From an uncultured Rhodocyclaceae bacterium (GTDB lineage: Bacteria > Pseudomonadota > Gammaproteobacteria > Burkholderiales > Rhodocyclaceae), in assembly GCA_900549295.1 (NCBI GenBank), contig URNG01000100.1, positions 1 to 11,789 of the forward strand: 11,789 nt of DNA, read 5' to 3'. The stretch's first letter is position 1; every line of letters starts with the position of its first letter. A program made the translations under genes and the position numbers. Under the pieces are notes generated by a model. That model did not search any database and was not told the origin of the DNA. It worked only from the letters and a program-made list of their open reading frames with translations. Below, one piece after another: positions 1 through 6,482 of this stretch.

Positions 1-39
1 CGGGCCGCTCGGCCCGCGGGGCCGGCGGCGGGGCCCCCC
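1..39. repeat. Low-complexity GC palindromes at the left edge
   Basis: CGGGCC (1-6) pairs with GGCCCG (11-16), and GGGGCC (18-23) pairs with GGCCCC (32-37), in a stretch containing only one A or T base. It lies in the 3' part of the DUF2786 frame. The right edge (11757-11781) is similarly GC-only. Both look like contig-end sequence, possibly error-prone. Confidence 0.4.
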
Positions 40-653
40 TGCCGGTCGCCGACTTCTCGGTCGCTCAACGTCCTGCCGGTGTTCCGATTACGCGACGCCA
101 GCGTCGACGTGCTCGGGTAATGAATCGCGATGTAGGCATCCATGGCGCGGGTTTCCTCCTCGGCCGGGACGAGCGCCGCCAGGTGGTCGACCGCAGCCAG
201 TACCCAGCCCTCGCAGAACAGGTCGGCGCGGCGCGTCTTGGTCGCCACCTTGCAACGCTTCAGGCCCGTCTTGATGTATTCCTGCCTGGAACGCTTCAAC
301 TGCCGCAACAGTACCGTGAAGGCGTACTGGGCAATTTCCGGCGAGGCACCGCAGCCGATGAAACGCCACTCGGCCCGCCGCGCCGCCCAGCCGGCCACGA
401 AGATCGACCGGCACCCGAAGGCGTCAGCGATCACGCACGCCAGATGGGTTTCATAGCGTGCCGGCTGGGAAGTGACGCCCGACCTGGCCTTGGCCTCGTC
501 GGCGCGGATGGCGTCGATGTCCTGATCGCTGACCTTGTATTCCTCCATCAGCTTGCGCGCCTGACGCAGGGCGGCGGCCGCCTCGTGCTCGTTCGCGCTG
601 GCCGACAGCGCCAGGCACTTCCTGATTTTCTCGATGGCTTTGCGCTTATCCAT
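1..653 (-). CDS. DUF2786 domain protein, Mu-like phage early region (3' end cut by window edge)
   Basis: The reading frame is open from an ATG at 653 to the left edge, giving 217 residues without a stop, so the C terminus is missing. The N terminus (about residues 6-45) has the DUF2786 pattern: KIRKCLALSAS, then NEHEAAAALRQARKLMEEY, a helical hairpin common in Mu-like prophage early regions. A second domain follows (about 65-175), with YETHLACVIADAFGCRSIF and an R/K-rich helix near RQLKRSRQEYIKTGLKR. GGGAGG five bases before the ATG is a strong ribosome binding site. The start overlaps the stop of the upstream acetyltransferase gene by 8 bp, implying translational coupling. The molecular function of DUF2786 is not established; the basic helices would suit nucleic-acid contact, which is inference. 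The last 15 or so residues are Gly/Ala/Arg/Pro-rich and come from a low-complexity GC stretch, so that tail is less trustworthy. Confidence 0.85.
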   Translation of the reverse strand, partial: MDKRKAIEKIRKCLALSASANEHEAAAALRQARKLMEEYKVSDQDIDAIRADEAKARSGVTSQPARYETHLACVIADAFGCRSIFVAGWAARRAEWRFIGCGASPEIAQYAFTVLLRQLKRSRQEYIKTGLKRCKVATKTRRADLFCEGWVLAAVDHLAALVPAEEETRAMDAYIAIHYPSTSTLASRNRNTGRTLSDREVGDRQGGPAAGPAGRAA

Positions 654-1209
654 GCACGCCTCCCTGCAGATCGGACATCAGGGCGGAAGTACGATTTGCC
701 GGGTGCCCTTCGTCAGCCTCCCAACAAGCAGCGAGTAAGTGCTCGGCCTTCTCAATATCGTCGACCAGCGGTTCGCTATCGATCCGCCCATCCATGCAAT
801 CCGTGTGCAGTTCAATGGTTGCGAGCAGATCGCGCAGAGACTCTTCCAGCGCAACCATGCGCTGCATTGCAAAGGCCATCGGGAGAACCGTCGGATTGCC
901 AGAAACAGCCCAGCCCCAAAGTTCCGTTTGCCCATCCGTCCGGCGGTTATCGAAGATGGACAAGGGGGTCCATCCGGCCTTGCGCAGGATGCGCTTTTGC
1001 GCGGTATTGGTCGCGGCGACCGTGCATGTGGCGTAGTCGTACAGTTCGTTGAACAGCACACCCATCTGTTCCTTTTTGAGTTGGGTACCAAGCCCCTTGC
1101 GGCGGAACTCCGGAACAATAAAGAAGCCGTGGCAATGGCCGATCTGCGCTTGACCAGGAACGGGCGATATTTCGAACGCCCCGAAATCCGATGTGTAGCG
1201 GGTCGTCAT
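646..1209 (-). CDS. GNAT-family N-acetyltransferase with a helical C-terminal extension
   Basis: This is a 187-residue protein starting at the ATG at 1209, two bases after the DUF3164 stop; upstream in-frame starts would run into that gene. Residues about 25-50 form the acetyl-CoA binding motif A: a strand with GFFIVPEF, then R36-R-K-G39-L-G41, matching the GNAT R/Q-x-x-G-x-G/A pyrophosphate loop. Residues 66-80 (AATNTAQKRILRKAGW) match the motif B helix in which a residue slips behind the cofactor. After about residue 102 comes a helical region of some 85 residues (ALEESLRDLLATIEL, DIEKAEHLLAACWEADEG) that is not part of the GNAT fold and may be a fused second domain. The substrate cannot be read from sequence. 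Mu itself carries a GNAT-fold enzyme, Mom, which modifies adenine in phage DNA, but I see no specific Mom signature here. It overlaps the DUF2786 gene by 8 bp. Confidence 0.82.
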   Translation of the reverse strand: MTTRYTSDFGAFEISPVPGQAQIGHCHGFFIVPEFRRKGLGTQLKKEQMGVLFNELYDYATCTVAATNTAQKRILRKAGWTPLSIFDNRRTDGQTELWGWAVSGNPTVLPMAFAMQRMVALEESLRDLLATIELHTDCMDGRIDSEPLVDDIEKAEHLLAACWEADEGHPANRTSALMSDLQGGVHG

Positions 1210-1211
1210 GG

Positions 1212-1829
1212 TCACACCGCCGCCACGTCGAGAGGAATCGGCTCGTACTTGTCCGACTCGCCGACACGCTTGTGGAAGCGCACGTAGGACTTGCTGCCGA
1301 TCACCTGGAGGCTTTCGCCAATGGCCTGCATGGCCTGCTGCCACTTGTCGCCCTTGATGTCGAGGCGGCGCAACTCCAGCACGCGGCCGACGTTGATCTT
1401 GCCTTCCTTGTCGGTGTCGAAGGCCGATTGAACCAGCACCTTAATTTCGTCGCGGCTGCCCTGGCTCCAGTCGATGATGCATTCGTCGATCAGGTGCTTG
1501 GCCGCCTGCAGGCGTTCGTCGAACACCATGTGGTCGGCCACGGCAACGCTGACGCGGTAACGGCCGTCGAAGCTGTGCAGCGTCACGTTGCCCTTGCTGC
1601 CGCCACGCTTGACGCCGTACCTCTCGGCCGACAGCGAAACAAAGGCGGCGACGTCGGCAAAGGCGCGCTGTTTGAACGCCGCGAGGCTTTCGCTGGCTTC
1701 CTCGGCGCCCTTGACGAGTTCGAGCACCAGATCGTCGCGCATGCGGTCAATCGGCCCGATCAGGCTTTCCGGAACGAGCCGGCCTTGCGCGTCCTTGCGA
1801 TAGCCGGCGGGAATGGTTTGTTGATCCAC
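1212..1829 (-). CDS. DUF3164 family protein (Mu gp8-like early protein)
   Basis: This 205-residue protein begins at a GTG (1829), chosen because AGGAG lies six bases upstream and the protein then opens with the family's usual short N-terminal stretch (IPAGYRKDAQGRLVPESLI). DUF3164 is a phage family found in Mu-like early regions between the transposition genes and the regulatory genes; its biochemical role is unknown. Visible features are a helical, acidic N-terminal half (residues 30-75), a beta segment around GGSKGNVTLHSFDGRYRVSVAV (about 76-97), a helical segment with IIDWSQGSRDEIKVLVQSAF, and a C-terminal basic strand (YVRFHKRVGESDKYEPIPLD). Length is normal for the family. It sits in the leftward early operon, 22 bp after the 107-residue gene and 2 bp before the acetyltransferase. 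Confidence 0.88.
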   Translation of the reverse strand: MDQQTIPAGYRKDAQGRLVPESLIGPIDRMRDDLVLELVKGAEEASESLAAFKQRAFADVAAFVSLSAERYGVKRGGSKGNVTLHSFDGRYRVSVAVADHMVFDERLQAAKHLIDECIIDWSQGSRDEIKVLVQSAFDTDKEGKINVGRVLELRRLDIKGDKWQQAMQAIGESLQVIGSKSYVRFHKRVGESDKYEPIPLDVAAV

Positions 1830-1851
1830 GGTTTTCTCCTGGTGAAAGTGG

Positions 1852-2175
1852 TTACTGCGGTTTTGGTTCGATCCAGCTGACCAGCACGCCCATGAACTCG
1901 CCGCTGATGACGGTGCACGGGCCGTCCGGGCGGAAGCGGCGCGGCCCCATGCGGTCGAGCAGCGGCGCCAGCGACACGCCTTCGTCGCGGCGGATATGGG
2001 CCTGCGGCAGCGGGCCGGTCAGCTTCGACCAGACGACGTGCAGGCCGAGGTCGCGCAGCTCGCGGGTGGCCGCGTTGAGCGTGGCCAGGCGATCCGAGAA
2101 GGCAGGCGTCAGCACGGCCGGCGCATGCTGCGGCGCCAGCGCGGCCACAGGCGGGACAAGACGGAGGGCGGGCAT
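1852..2175 (-). CDS. Hypothetical early phage protein, 107 residues
   Basis: I do not recognise a named family. The ATG at 2175 has an AGGAGG five bases upstream, one of the best ribosome binding sites in the window, and the gene starts 9 bp after the ATPase stop, so it is very likely translated as part of the early operon. The protein is soluble: an Ala/Pro-rich N-terminal 25 residues, a helix (FSDRLATLNAATRELRDLGL, about 26-45), then mixed strands including HVVWSKLTGPLP, and a hydrophobic C-terminal strand (GEFMGVLVSWIEP). No membrane segment, signal peptide or metal-binding motif is visible. Its position directly after transposase A and ATPase B suggests an accessory role in replication or transposition, but that rests only on context. 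Confidence 0.75.
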   Translation of the reverse strand: MPALRLVPPVAALAPQHAPAVLTPAFSDRLATLNAATRELRDLGLHVVWSKLTGPLPQAHIRRDEGVSLAPLLDRMGPRRFRPDGPCTVISGEFMGVLVSWIEPKPQ

Positions 2176-2184
2176 GGCGACCTC

Positions 2185-3129
2185 CTACGCAACCGATTGC
2201 AGGCACAGGGCTTGTTTGGCCACCGCGTCCACCAGCTTGGTATCCAGCACACGGCCCTGCCGAAACTCGCGGATGGCGGCGATCAGCCCTTCCACCAGCA
2301 TCCGGGCGCTGCCCTTGCAGTAGGCGTAGAGTCGGGCGATCACGTCTTCGCTTACTTCCTCACTGCCGAAGGCGGATTGCACCAGGGCGGCGGCATCCTC
2401 CGCCGTGATGCCCCGAATCGTTTCCGGCCAGAAGCCGGTGCGGGAACGAATCTGGTCAAACTGCCCGTGCAGCGGTTTGAGCAGACCGGAGAGGTGTTCC
2501 GTGCCAGCCAGCACCACGCCGATATTGGCGAGATCACGGATGCGGCGGATGGTGTGCAACTGGTTCGGCGTAAGCGTTTCCGCTTCATCAACGATCAGCA
2601 GGCTATCGGTGTTGCGCAGGCTGGCAACCACTTGGTCGAACTTGTCGGCGATGCTGCCTTTTTCCAGCCCGACCACCATGCGCGCCAGCAGCTTGGTCAG
2701 GCTCTGCGGCGTCATGGTCGGCGTGGCTTCGATCACATAGGTGTTGGGGTGGGTGGCAGCGTAATGCTTGATGGCGAAGGTTTTGCCGGTGCCAACGAAG
2801 GCGGGCAACACCGCGAAATTGCGATAGCGCCGCGCCATGCCGCAGGCGATGTCGGCGACGCGGAAAACGCTCGTTTCGACCGGGGCCACCGCATGGCCGC
2901 TCGCTTCATCAGCGTGGCGCATGGCCGATTCCACCTTGACCAGCAGCGGCGTCGGGCTGGTGGCATACACGCCCTTGAGGATTTGATTCAGGCTGCTGGC
3001 GCTGATCCGGGCCAGCCGTGCCAGCGCCGCCTGGGTATAGCTGCGGTCAACGATCCATTGCAGGCAATTTTCGATCAGTGCCGTATCGGCGGCGGTGTAG
3101 TGGCTGGGCCACTGGATTGGGTCAGACAT
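2185..3129 (-). CDS. B: MuB-like AAA+ ATPase, transposition target-selection protein
   Basis: In Mu-type transposition, B binds target DNA as an ATP-dependent filament, delivers it to transposase A and stimulates strand transfer. This 314-residue protein fits. An N-terminal helix-turn-helix lies at about residues 28-55 (SYTQAALARLARISASSLNQ). The Walker A is at about 110-117, ending VGTGKT; the first glycine of the usual loop is alanine here. Walker B is at 177-182 (LLIVDE), a sensor-1-like strand GVVLAGT at 204-210, and candidate arginine fingers R228/R230 in QIRSRTGFW. The start was moved to the ATG at 3129, because AGGAGG sits five bases upstream; an in-frame TTG at 3144 would place the start inside the transposase end with no matching site. 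It lies 11 bp after the transposase stop, the usual A-B order. A Tn7 TnsC or IS21 IstB relationship is the same superfamily and is not separable by eye. Confidence 0.92.
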   Translation of the reverse strand: MSDPIQWPSHYTAADTALIENCLQWIVDRSYTQAALARLARISASSLNQILKGVYATSPTPLLVKVESAMRHADEASGHAVAPVETSVFRVADIACGMARRYRNFAVLPAFVGTGKTFAIKHYAATHPNTYVIEATPTMTPQSLTKLLARMVVGLEKGSIADKFDQVVASLRNTDSLLIVDEAETLTPNQLHTIRRIRDLANIGVVLAGTEHLSGLLKPLHGQFDQIRSRTGFWPETIRGITAEDAAALVQSAFGSEEVSEDVIARLYAYCKGSARMLVEGLIAAIREFRQGRVLDTKLVDAVAKQALCLQSVA

Positions 3130-3140
3130 GGTTTCCTCCT

Positions 3141-4796
3141 TCAAATGTCAAACAGCTTGATTTCGTCGTCGGTATCCGGCAGCAAACGGGTGGCCTGACC
3201 TTCAATGGCCGCGTCAGCCACGGCGTCGGCGTCAAAGAGCCGACCAGCGCGCGCCTGCTGCTCTTCCATCTTCCGTTGCAGGCGCTTCATGGCATCGGCA
3301 GCGCGGGCCTGGCGTTTTTCTTCCAGTCGGCTGGTCGGGATGGCGTCCATTTCGCTAACCAGGTGTGCGTCGCAAATCCAACGTCCGTCCTGGGTGCGCA
3401 TGACGCCGACGGCGTTATCCATCAGGTCATACTCCAGCAGCAGCTTCTGGCCGTTGAAGGCATGCAGGTCGGGGTGCCGGTAGGTGCGTTTGCCATGCCT
3501 GACCATGGCGCGACCGACTGTGAGCAGCACGGCTTGGCGCTTGAGTTCCGTCACGTTACCGGCGGGCGGGATCGGAACCAGCTTGGCCCACAGTTCGGTA
3601 CGGGTCACCCGCTGGTCTTCGGGGTGGGGCCGGTTGGCGTAGCGGTTGATCCAGGCGTTGAACGCATCGGCGAACTCGGCCAGAGAGGGCAATTGCAGCC
3701 GCCCCGCCTTCACCTCTGCCACGGTGCGGTTCAGCACCTCCGGGGCCATGTCGTCACCGCAGTACAGTTCCGGGTGCCAGAGCTTGAGGAAGTCATCCTT
3801 CATCGACCGGAAGAAACGCTCGATCCAGCCCTTGCCGTGCGGGTTGCCGGGAATGGCGTGGATGATCTGCTGGATACCGGCGCGGGCGTAGAAGCCGGTC
3901 ATGTCGTCGCTCATGAGCCGGTTCTTGTAGCCAGAGCCGTTGTCCACGTAGAGGAAAGGCGGCACATGGTTCCACTTGGCAAAGCACTCGGCCCACATGT
4001 TTTGCACCGCGTAGGTGCCTTCATGTTCATCGGCACGCCAGTGCACCGGCATCCGGCTACGCATGTCCATGGCGACGGTGAGTTCCGGCCGCCAGATGTC
4101 GCCGGTCATCGGGTGGGCCAGATACACGTCGGCGCGGTAGCCGTCGGCCACATACACGTCACCGGGCAGGGCATTTTCGGTCGAGCGTTTGATATAGGCT
4201 TTCTCGGTCAGCTTGTAGAGGTTCTTGCCGATCCGGGCCGGGCTGTTGCGTCCAAGCATGGCGGGTACTCCTGTCAGATAGTTGCGCACCTGGTCGTAGC
4301 TGACGGCGAAGCCATCGACCTCGGTCAGTCGGCGGTGCACGGCGCTCATGTCCGGCTTGCTCGGCGCGTTGAAATACTCCAGCGCCGGCCCCCACCAGCC
4401 AGCGGCTTCCACCACCCGGCCCTTGTGGTCGGGCAGCAGCGCGGCGATGCCGCGTTCGCGGTACTGCGCGCACCATTCGCAGATGGCCGAGCGGGAGGGG
4501 GCCGAGCGGCCCGCCTTGGCAGCACCGACCAGGGCGGCGGAAAAATGAGCCGGGAGCCGGCTGGCCGCGCCACGTTCCAGCAGCAGCGCGACAGCGTTGT
4601 TTTGCGTCACGCCATCGTCAACCAGCGACCGGACGTAGGCGACAACGGTTTCCCGCCAAGTGGCGACCTGCCGGGCGCGGTCGGTGGCTTCGCGCCAAGG
4701 GTCGCGGGTGCGCAGCGCCACTACCTGGGCGGTGGGCATCACGGCAACCAGCCCGCCGGGGGTTTCGATGCGTTTGACCAATTGAACCGCCGCCAT
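3141..4796 (-). CDS. A: MuA-like DDE transposase (phage integrase and replicative transposase)
   Basis: This enzyme binds the phage ends, nicks them and joins them to target DNA, for both integration and lytic replication. The protein has 551 residues; Mu A has 663, so it is shorter, as expected for the BcepMu branch. The N-terminal part (about 45-180) holds helix-turn-helix-like segments, including VTQNNAVALLLERG. The RNase H-like catalytic core has the expected acidic triad: D218 in VADGY, D285 in YVDNGSG, and E326 in GWIERFF, with 40 residues between the last two. A beta-barrel-like region follows (GKRTYRHPDL, about 440 onward), then a basic coiled-coil tail (EEKRQARAADAMKRLQRKM) and an acidic C terminus, the region that contacts B in Mu. 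The ATG at 4796 follows GGAGG and lies 3 bp after the upstream stop. No frameshift or loss of active-site residues is seen. Confidence 0.95.
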   Translation of the reverse strand: MAAVQLVKRIETPGGLVAVMPTAQVVALRTRDPWREATDRARQVATWRETVVAYVRSLVDDGVTQNNAVALLLERGAASRLPAHFSAALVGAAKAGRSAPSRSAICEWCAQYRERGIAALLPDHKGRVVEAAGWWGPALEYFNAPSKPDMSAVHRRLTEVDGFAVSYDQVRNYLTGVPAMLGRNSPARIGKNLYKLTEKAYIKRSTENALPGDVYVADGYRADVYLAHPMTGDIWRPELTVAMDMRSRMPVHWRADEHEGTYAVQNMWAECFAKWNHVPPFLYVDNGSGYKNRLMSDDMTGFYARAGIQQIIHAIPGNPHGKGWIERFFRSMKDDFLKLWHPELYCGDDMAPEVLNRTVAEVKAGRLQLPSLAEFADAFNAWINRYANRPHPEDQRVTRTELWAKLVPIPPAGNVTELKRQAVLLTVGRAMVRHGKRTYRHPDLHAFNGQKLLLEYDLMDNAVGVMRTQDGRWICDAHLVSEMDAIPTSRLEEKRQARAADAMKRLQRKMEEQQARAGRLFDADAVADAAIEGQATRLLPDTDDEIKLFDI

Positions 4797-4799
4797 GGC

Positions 4800-6182
4800 T
4801 TACGCCTCCGCCTTGTTCTTGGAGCCTTTGGGCCGGCCGCGCTTATGTGGCTGCTCGGCCTCCCGCGCCTCCTGCCGCTGCGCCTTGCGGGCCTCGTATT
4901 CATTGAGCAGAAGGGCGGAGGTCTGGAGCCATGCCTCGGCCTCGGCCGGGGTGAGGATGTGTTCGCCGAGGACGCGTTCGGGGAGGGGTACGGGGGCGCT
5001 GCCCCGCATCATTCCGATCAAATCGAGCGCACGGGCGGCGATAGCGTTGACGGCGAGCCAGATGTGATCGACCCGCAGCCCGGCTTCGTCCGAGTCGACC
5101 CAGAATTCCCGCTCCCGCTCAAACAACTGGCGCAGCCCGTCTATCGGCAACTCGGCCTCGCGTTGCAGCGCGACGCACTCGGCGCGGACTTCCTCGGTGC
5201 GCTCCTCGAATTCGGTCAGGCGCTTCTTGGCATCGGTCAGGCGCTTGAGTTGGTGGTCTTTGCGCTCGCACTCAGCATCAAGGTTCTTGGTGCGGCGCTC
5301 CGATGCCTTGAGGTCTTCGGAGAGTTCGGCGTTCTTGACCTGGAGCTCCAGAGCGGCAGAGCGCTCTTTTTCGATGGCGTCGTAGGCCGCTTCCAGCAGA
5401 TCGTCCCGGTCGCCGGTCTTGGCGATCACGGCCAACGCCTCCCGCTGGTCGGGCGGCAGCTTGCGGAACTGGCGCAGTTCGCGGTAACCGATGCCCATGC
5501 GGCTCATGCTTTCCAGGGCTTCTTCGCCGAAGGCGCGCAGGTTGGCGATGTCGGCATCGGCCTTGTCCACCGAGATACCCAGCAGGCCGCAGAAATCTTC
5601 CCAGGTACCGCGCAATTCCGAACCGTTCGGAATTCGCATCCCCGCCAGGCCCTTATAGAGGCCATTTTCCTTGACGTAAGCCAGCTTTGAGACTCCGAAC
5701 GTTCGGATCAAACGTGAGGCCGCAGAGAACGCCTGAGCCTGGCCAAGCAACTGATTGATCAAGTCTCGGCCTTCCTGTTCGGTCGCCGGTTGGCCCATCG
5801 TTACCTCACCCGAAACCGGTTTCGCTTCGGCCTCATCCCGCAGCCGGGCCACTGCCGTTTTCGTGCCTTCCGAGTAAGTCGGTTCGTCAGCAGCCGGCTT
5901 CGGCGTTACTCCCGCAACGATGCGCTGGGCGTACAGCGACTCGGCCATGGTCGGCTCGACAGCCAGAGCTGTTGCATCGCCGATGCCGAGGTCGATTTCC
6001 GTATCGCTCTCCTGCTGTTTGATCTGTTGCTCCTGATAGGCAACCTCCAGAGCCTCAAGCGGGCCTACCGCAGTGACCCACTGGGCCACCCATGCAGGTT
6101 GCTTGCCTTTGCCGGTCCAGGTCAGGGAGTGGTCTTTCGGGTGCCGGAACTTGATTTCCGTAGTACGGGGTTGGGTTTTCAC
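4800..6182 (-). CDS. Early phage protein with H-NS-type DNA-binding motif, coiled coil and AT-hook-like tail
   Basis: The start is a GTG at 6182: GGAGG lies ten bases upstream, and the longer open frame upstream runs through the neighbouring regulator gene. The 460-residue protein has four parts. Residues about 9-35 read FRHPKDHSLTWTGKGKQPAWV, closely matching the H-NS C-terminal DNA-binding core (TWTGxGRxP). A low-complexity acidic linker follows. Residues about 134-265 form a helical domain (GTWEDFCGLLGISVDKADADI, then RKLPPDQREALAVIAKTGDRDDLLEAA) resembling phage domains that precede coiled coils. Residues 267-346 are a long charged coiled coil. The C terminus (447-457, KRGRPKGSKNK) is an AT-hook-like GRP tract. 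No enzymatic motif is seen. Known: H-NS cores and AT hooks bind the AT-rich minor groove. Inferred: a dimeric DNA-bridging or accessory factor for transposition or early control. It ends 3 bp before transposase A. Partition or KfrA-like function is an alternative. Confidence 0.85.
   Translation of the reverse strand: MKTQPRTTEIKFRHPKDHSLTWTGKGKQPAWVAQWVTAVGPLEALEVAYQEQQIKQQESDTEIDLGIGDATALAVEPTMAESLYAQRIVAGVTPKPAADEPTYSEGTKTAVARLRDEAEAKPVSGEVTMGQPATEQEGRDLINQLLGQAQAFSAASRLIRTFGVSKLAYVKENGLYKGLAGMRIPNGSELRGTWEDFCGLLGISVDKADADIANLRAFGEEALESMSRMGIGYRELRQFRKLPPDQREALAVIAKTGDRDDLLEAAYDAIEKERSAALELQVKNAELSEDLKASERRTKNLDAECERKDHQLKRLTDAKKRLTEFEERTEEVRAECVALQREAELPIDGLRQLFEREREFWVDSDEAGLRVDHIWLAVNAIAARALDLIGMMRGSAPVPLPERVLGEHILTPAEAEAWLQTSALLLNEYEARKAQRQEAREAEQPHKRGRPKGSKNKAEA
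5614..5634. repeat. Intragenic perfect palindrome 1 (10-bp arms, 1-bp centre)
   Basis: Arms AATTCCGAAC (5614-5623) and GTTCGGAATT (5625-5634) flank a single C. The site lies inside the H-NS/AT-hook gene, over codons for about residues 184-190. It shares the half-site TCCGAAC with the palindrome at 5694-5707. It is either a protein-binding site or a tight RNA hairpin. Confidence 0.6.
5694..5707. repeat. Intragenic perfect palindrome 2 (TCCGAACGTTCGGA)
   Basis: A perfect 14-bp palindrome made of TCCGAAC and GTTCGGA with no spacer, about 76 bp (centre to centre) from the matching palindrome at 5614-5634. It covers codons for about residues 159-163 of the same protein, in a different codon register from the other copy. 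I found no third copy when reading the window. Confidence 0.6.
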
Positions 6183-6204
6183 GGGGACATTCCCTCCGGT
6201 AGAA

Positions 6205-6393
6205 TCAGACGGCTTGCTTGAGGCCAAGGGCCACAGCGATGCGGTGAGGGGTTCCGCGAAGGCACGGCGTGTAGCCGTTGAGGACGCGATAAACATCAGG
6301 ACGCGGGAAACCGTGCTGGTCCGCCCACTGCCCAACGTTGACGCCTTGCTCGCGCAGCTTTTGTTTCAGGGTTTTTGCATTTTCCGGGGTCAT
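6205..6393 (-). CDS. Small DNA-binding regulator, BcepMu gp16 family (Ner/Cro-like position)
   Basis: This 62-residue protein starts at the ATG at 6393, which has AGGAG six bases upstream. An in-frame ATG nine codons earlier lies upstream of that site and is less likely. The sequence (TLKQKLREQGVNVGQWADQHG, then PRPDVYRVLNG, then IAVALGLK) is a single compact helix-turn-helix domain of the kind seen in the BcepMu gp16 family: helix 2 around VGQWADQHG, recognition helix around RPDVYRVLNG. It is the first gene of the leftward early operon, facing the CI-like repressor across the operator region, which is the position of Ner in Mu and Cro in lambda. Ner represses both early and repressor transcription during lytic growth; the same role is inferred here from position. 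It ends 22 bp before the GTG of the H-NS-like gene. Confidence 0.85.
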   Translation of the reverse strand: MTPENAKTLKQKLREQGVNVGQWADQHGFPRPDVYRVLNGYTPCLRGTPHRIAVALGLKQAV

Positions 6394-6408
6394 GATTGGC
6401 TCCTTTTT

Positions 6409-6436
6409 TTGACTGGTCATAATGTAGTTTTAAGCT
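6409..6436 (+). promoter_or_regulatory. Candidate rightward promoter for the repressor operon
   Basis: TTGACT at 6409-6414 and TAAGCT at 6431-6436 are separated by 16 bp; the -10 lies within operator copy 1. Transcription would start near 6444, giving a leader of about 39 bases before the repressor ATG. The -10 is weak. An alternative -10, TATAGT at 6443-6448, has a poor -35. Confidence 0.4.
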
Positions 6437-6457
6437 ACTTAATATAGTTTAAAGCTA
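6425..6457. promoter_or_regulatory. Tandem operators between the early and repressor operons
   Basis: Two near-identical sites occur: TAGTTTTAAGCTA (6425-6437) and TAGTTTAAAGCTA (6445-6457), 20 bp apart centre to centre, about two helical turns. Each is an imperfect palindrome, TAGYTTWAARCTA with one mismatched pair, and the match between copies extends through CTT. They lie between the two divergent regulator genes and cover the -10 of each candidate promoter, so they are likely operators for the CI-like protein, the gp16-like protein, or both. Confidence 0.7.
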
Positions 6458-6473
6458 CTTTTACCCATGTCAA
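6446..6473 (-). promoter_or_regulatory. Candidate leftward early promoter
   Basis: On the minus strand a consensus TTGACA (6468-6473) and TAAACT (6446-6451, four of six consensus bases) are 16 bp apart. The -10 is inside operator copy 2. Transcription would start near 6438, giving a leader of about 45 bases before the gp16-like ATG. It would drive the whole transposition operon. Confidence 0.6.
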
Positions 6474-6482
6474 GAGGTGACC

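Noticed and set aside
1996..3198. A 400-residue open frame on the plus strand
   Set aside because: It is antisense to the MuB-like ATPase, whose Walker motifs are intact; no domain is visible in the plus-strand translation.
3018..5690. An 890-residue open frame on the plus strand
   Set aside because: It lies antisense to transposase A, ATPase B and the coiled-coil gene, which have clear family motifs and good ribosome binding sites. Its translation is His/Gly/Val-rich without recognisable domains, a usual shadow in GC-rich DNA.
6183..6335. An N-terminal extension of the H-NS-like protein to an upstream ATG
   Set aside because: It would overlap most of the gp16-like regulator gene in another frame; the GTG at 6182 has a GGAGG upstream and places the H-NS-like motif right at the N terminus.
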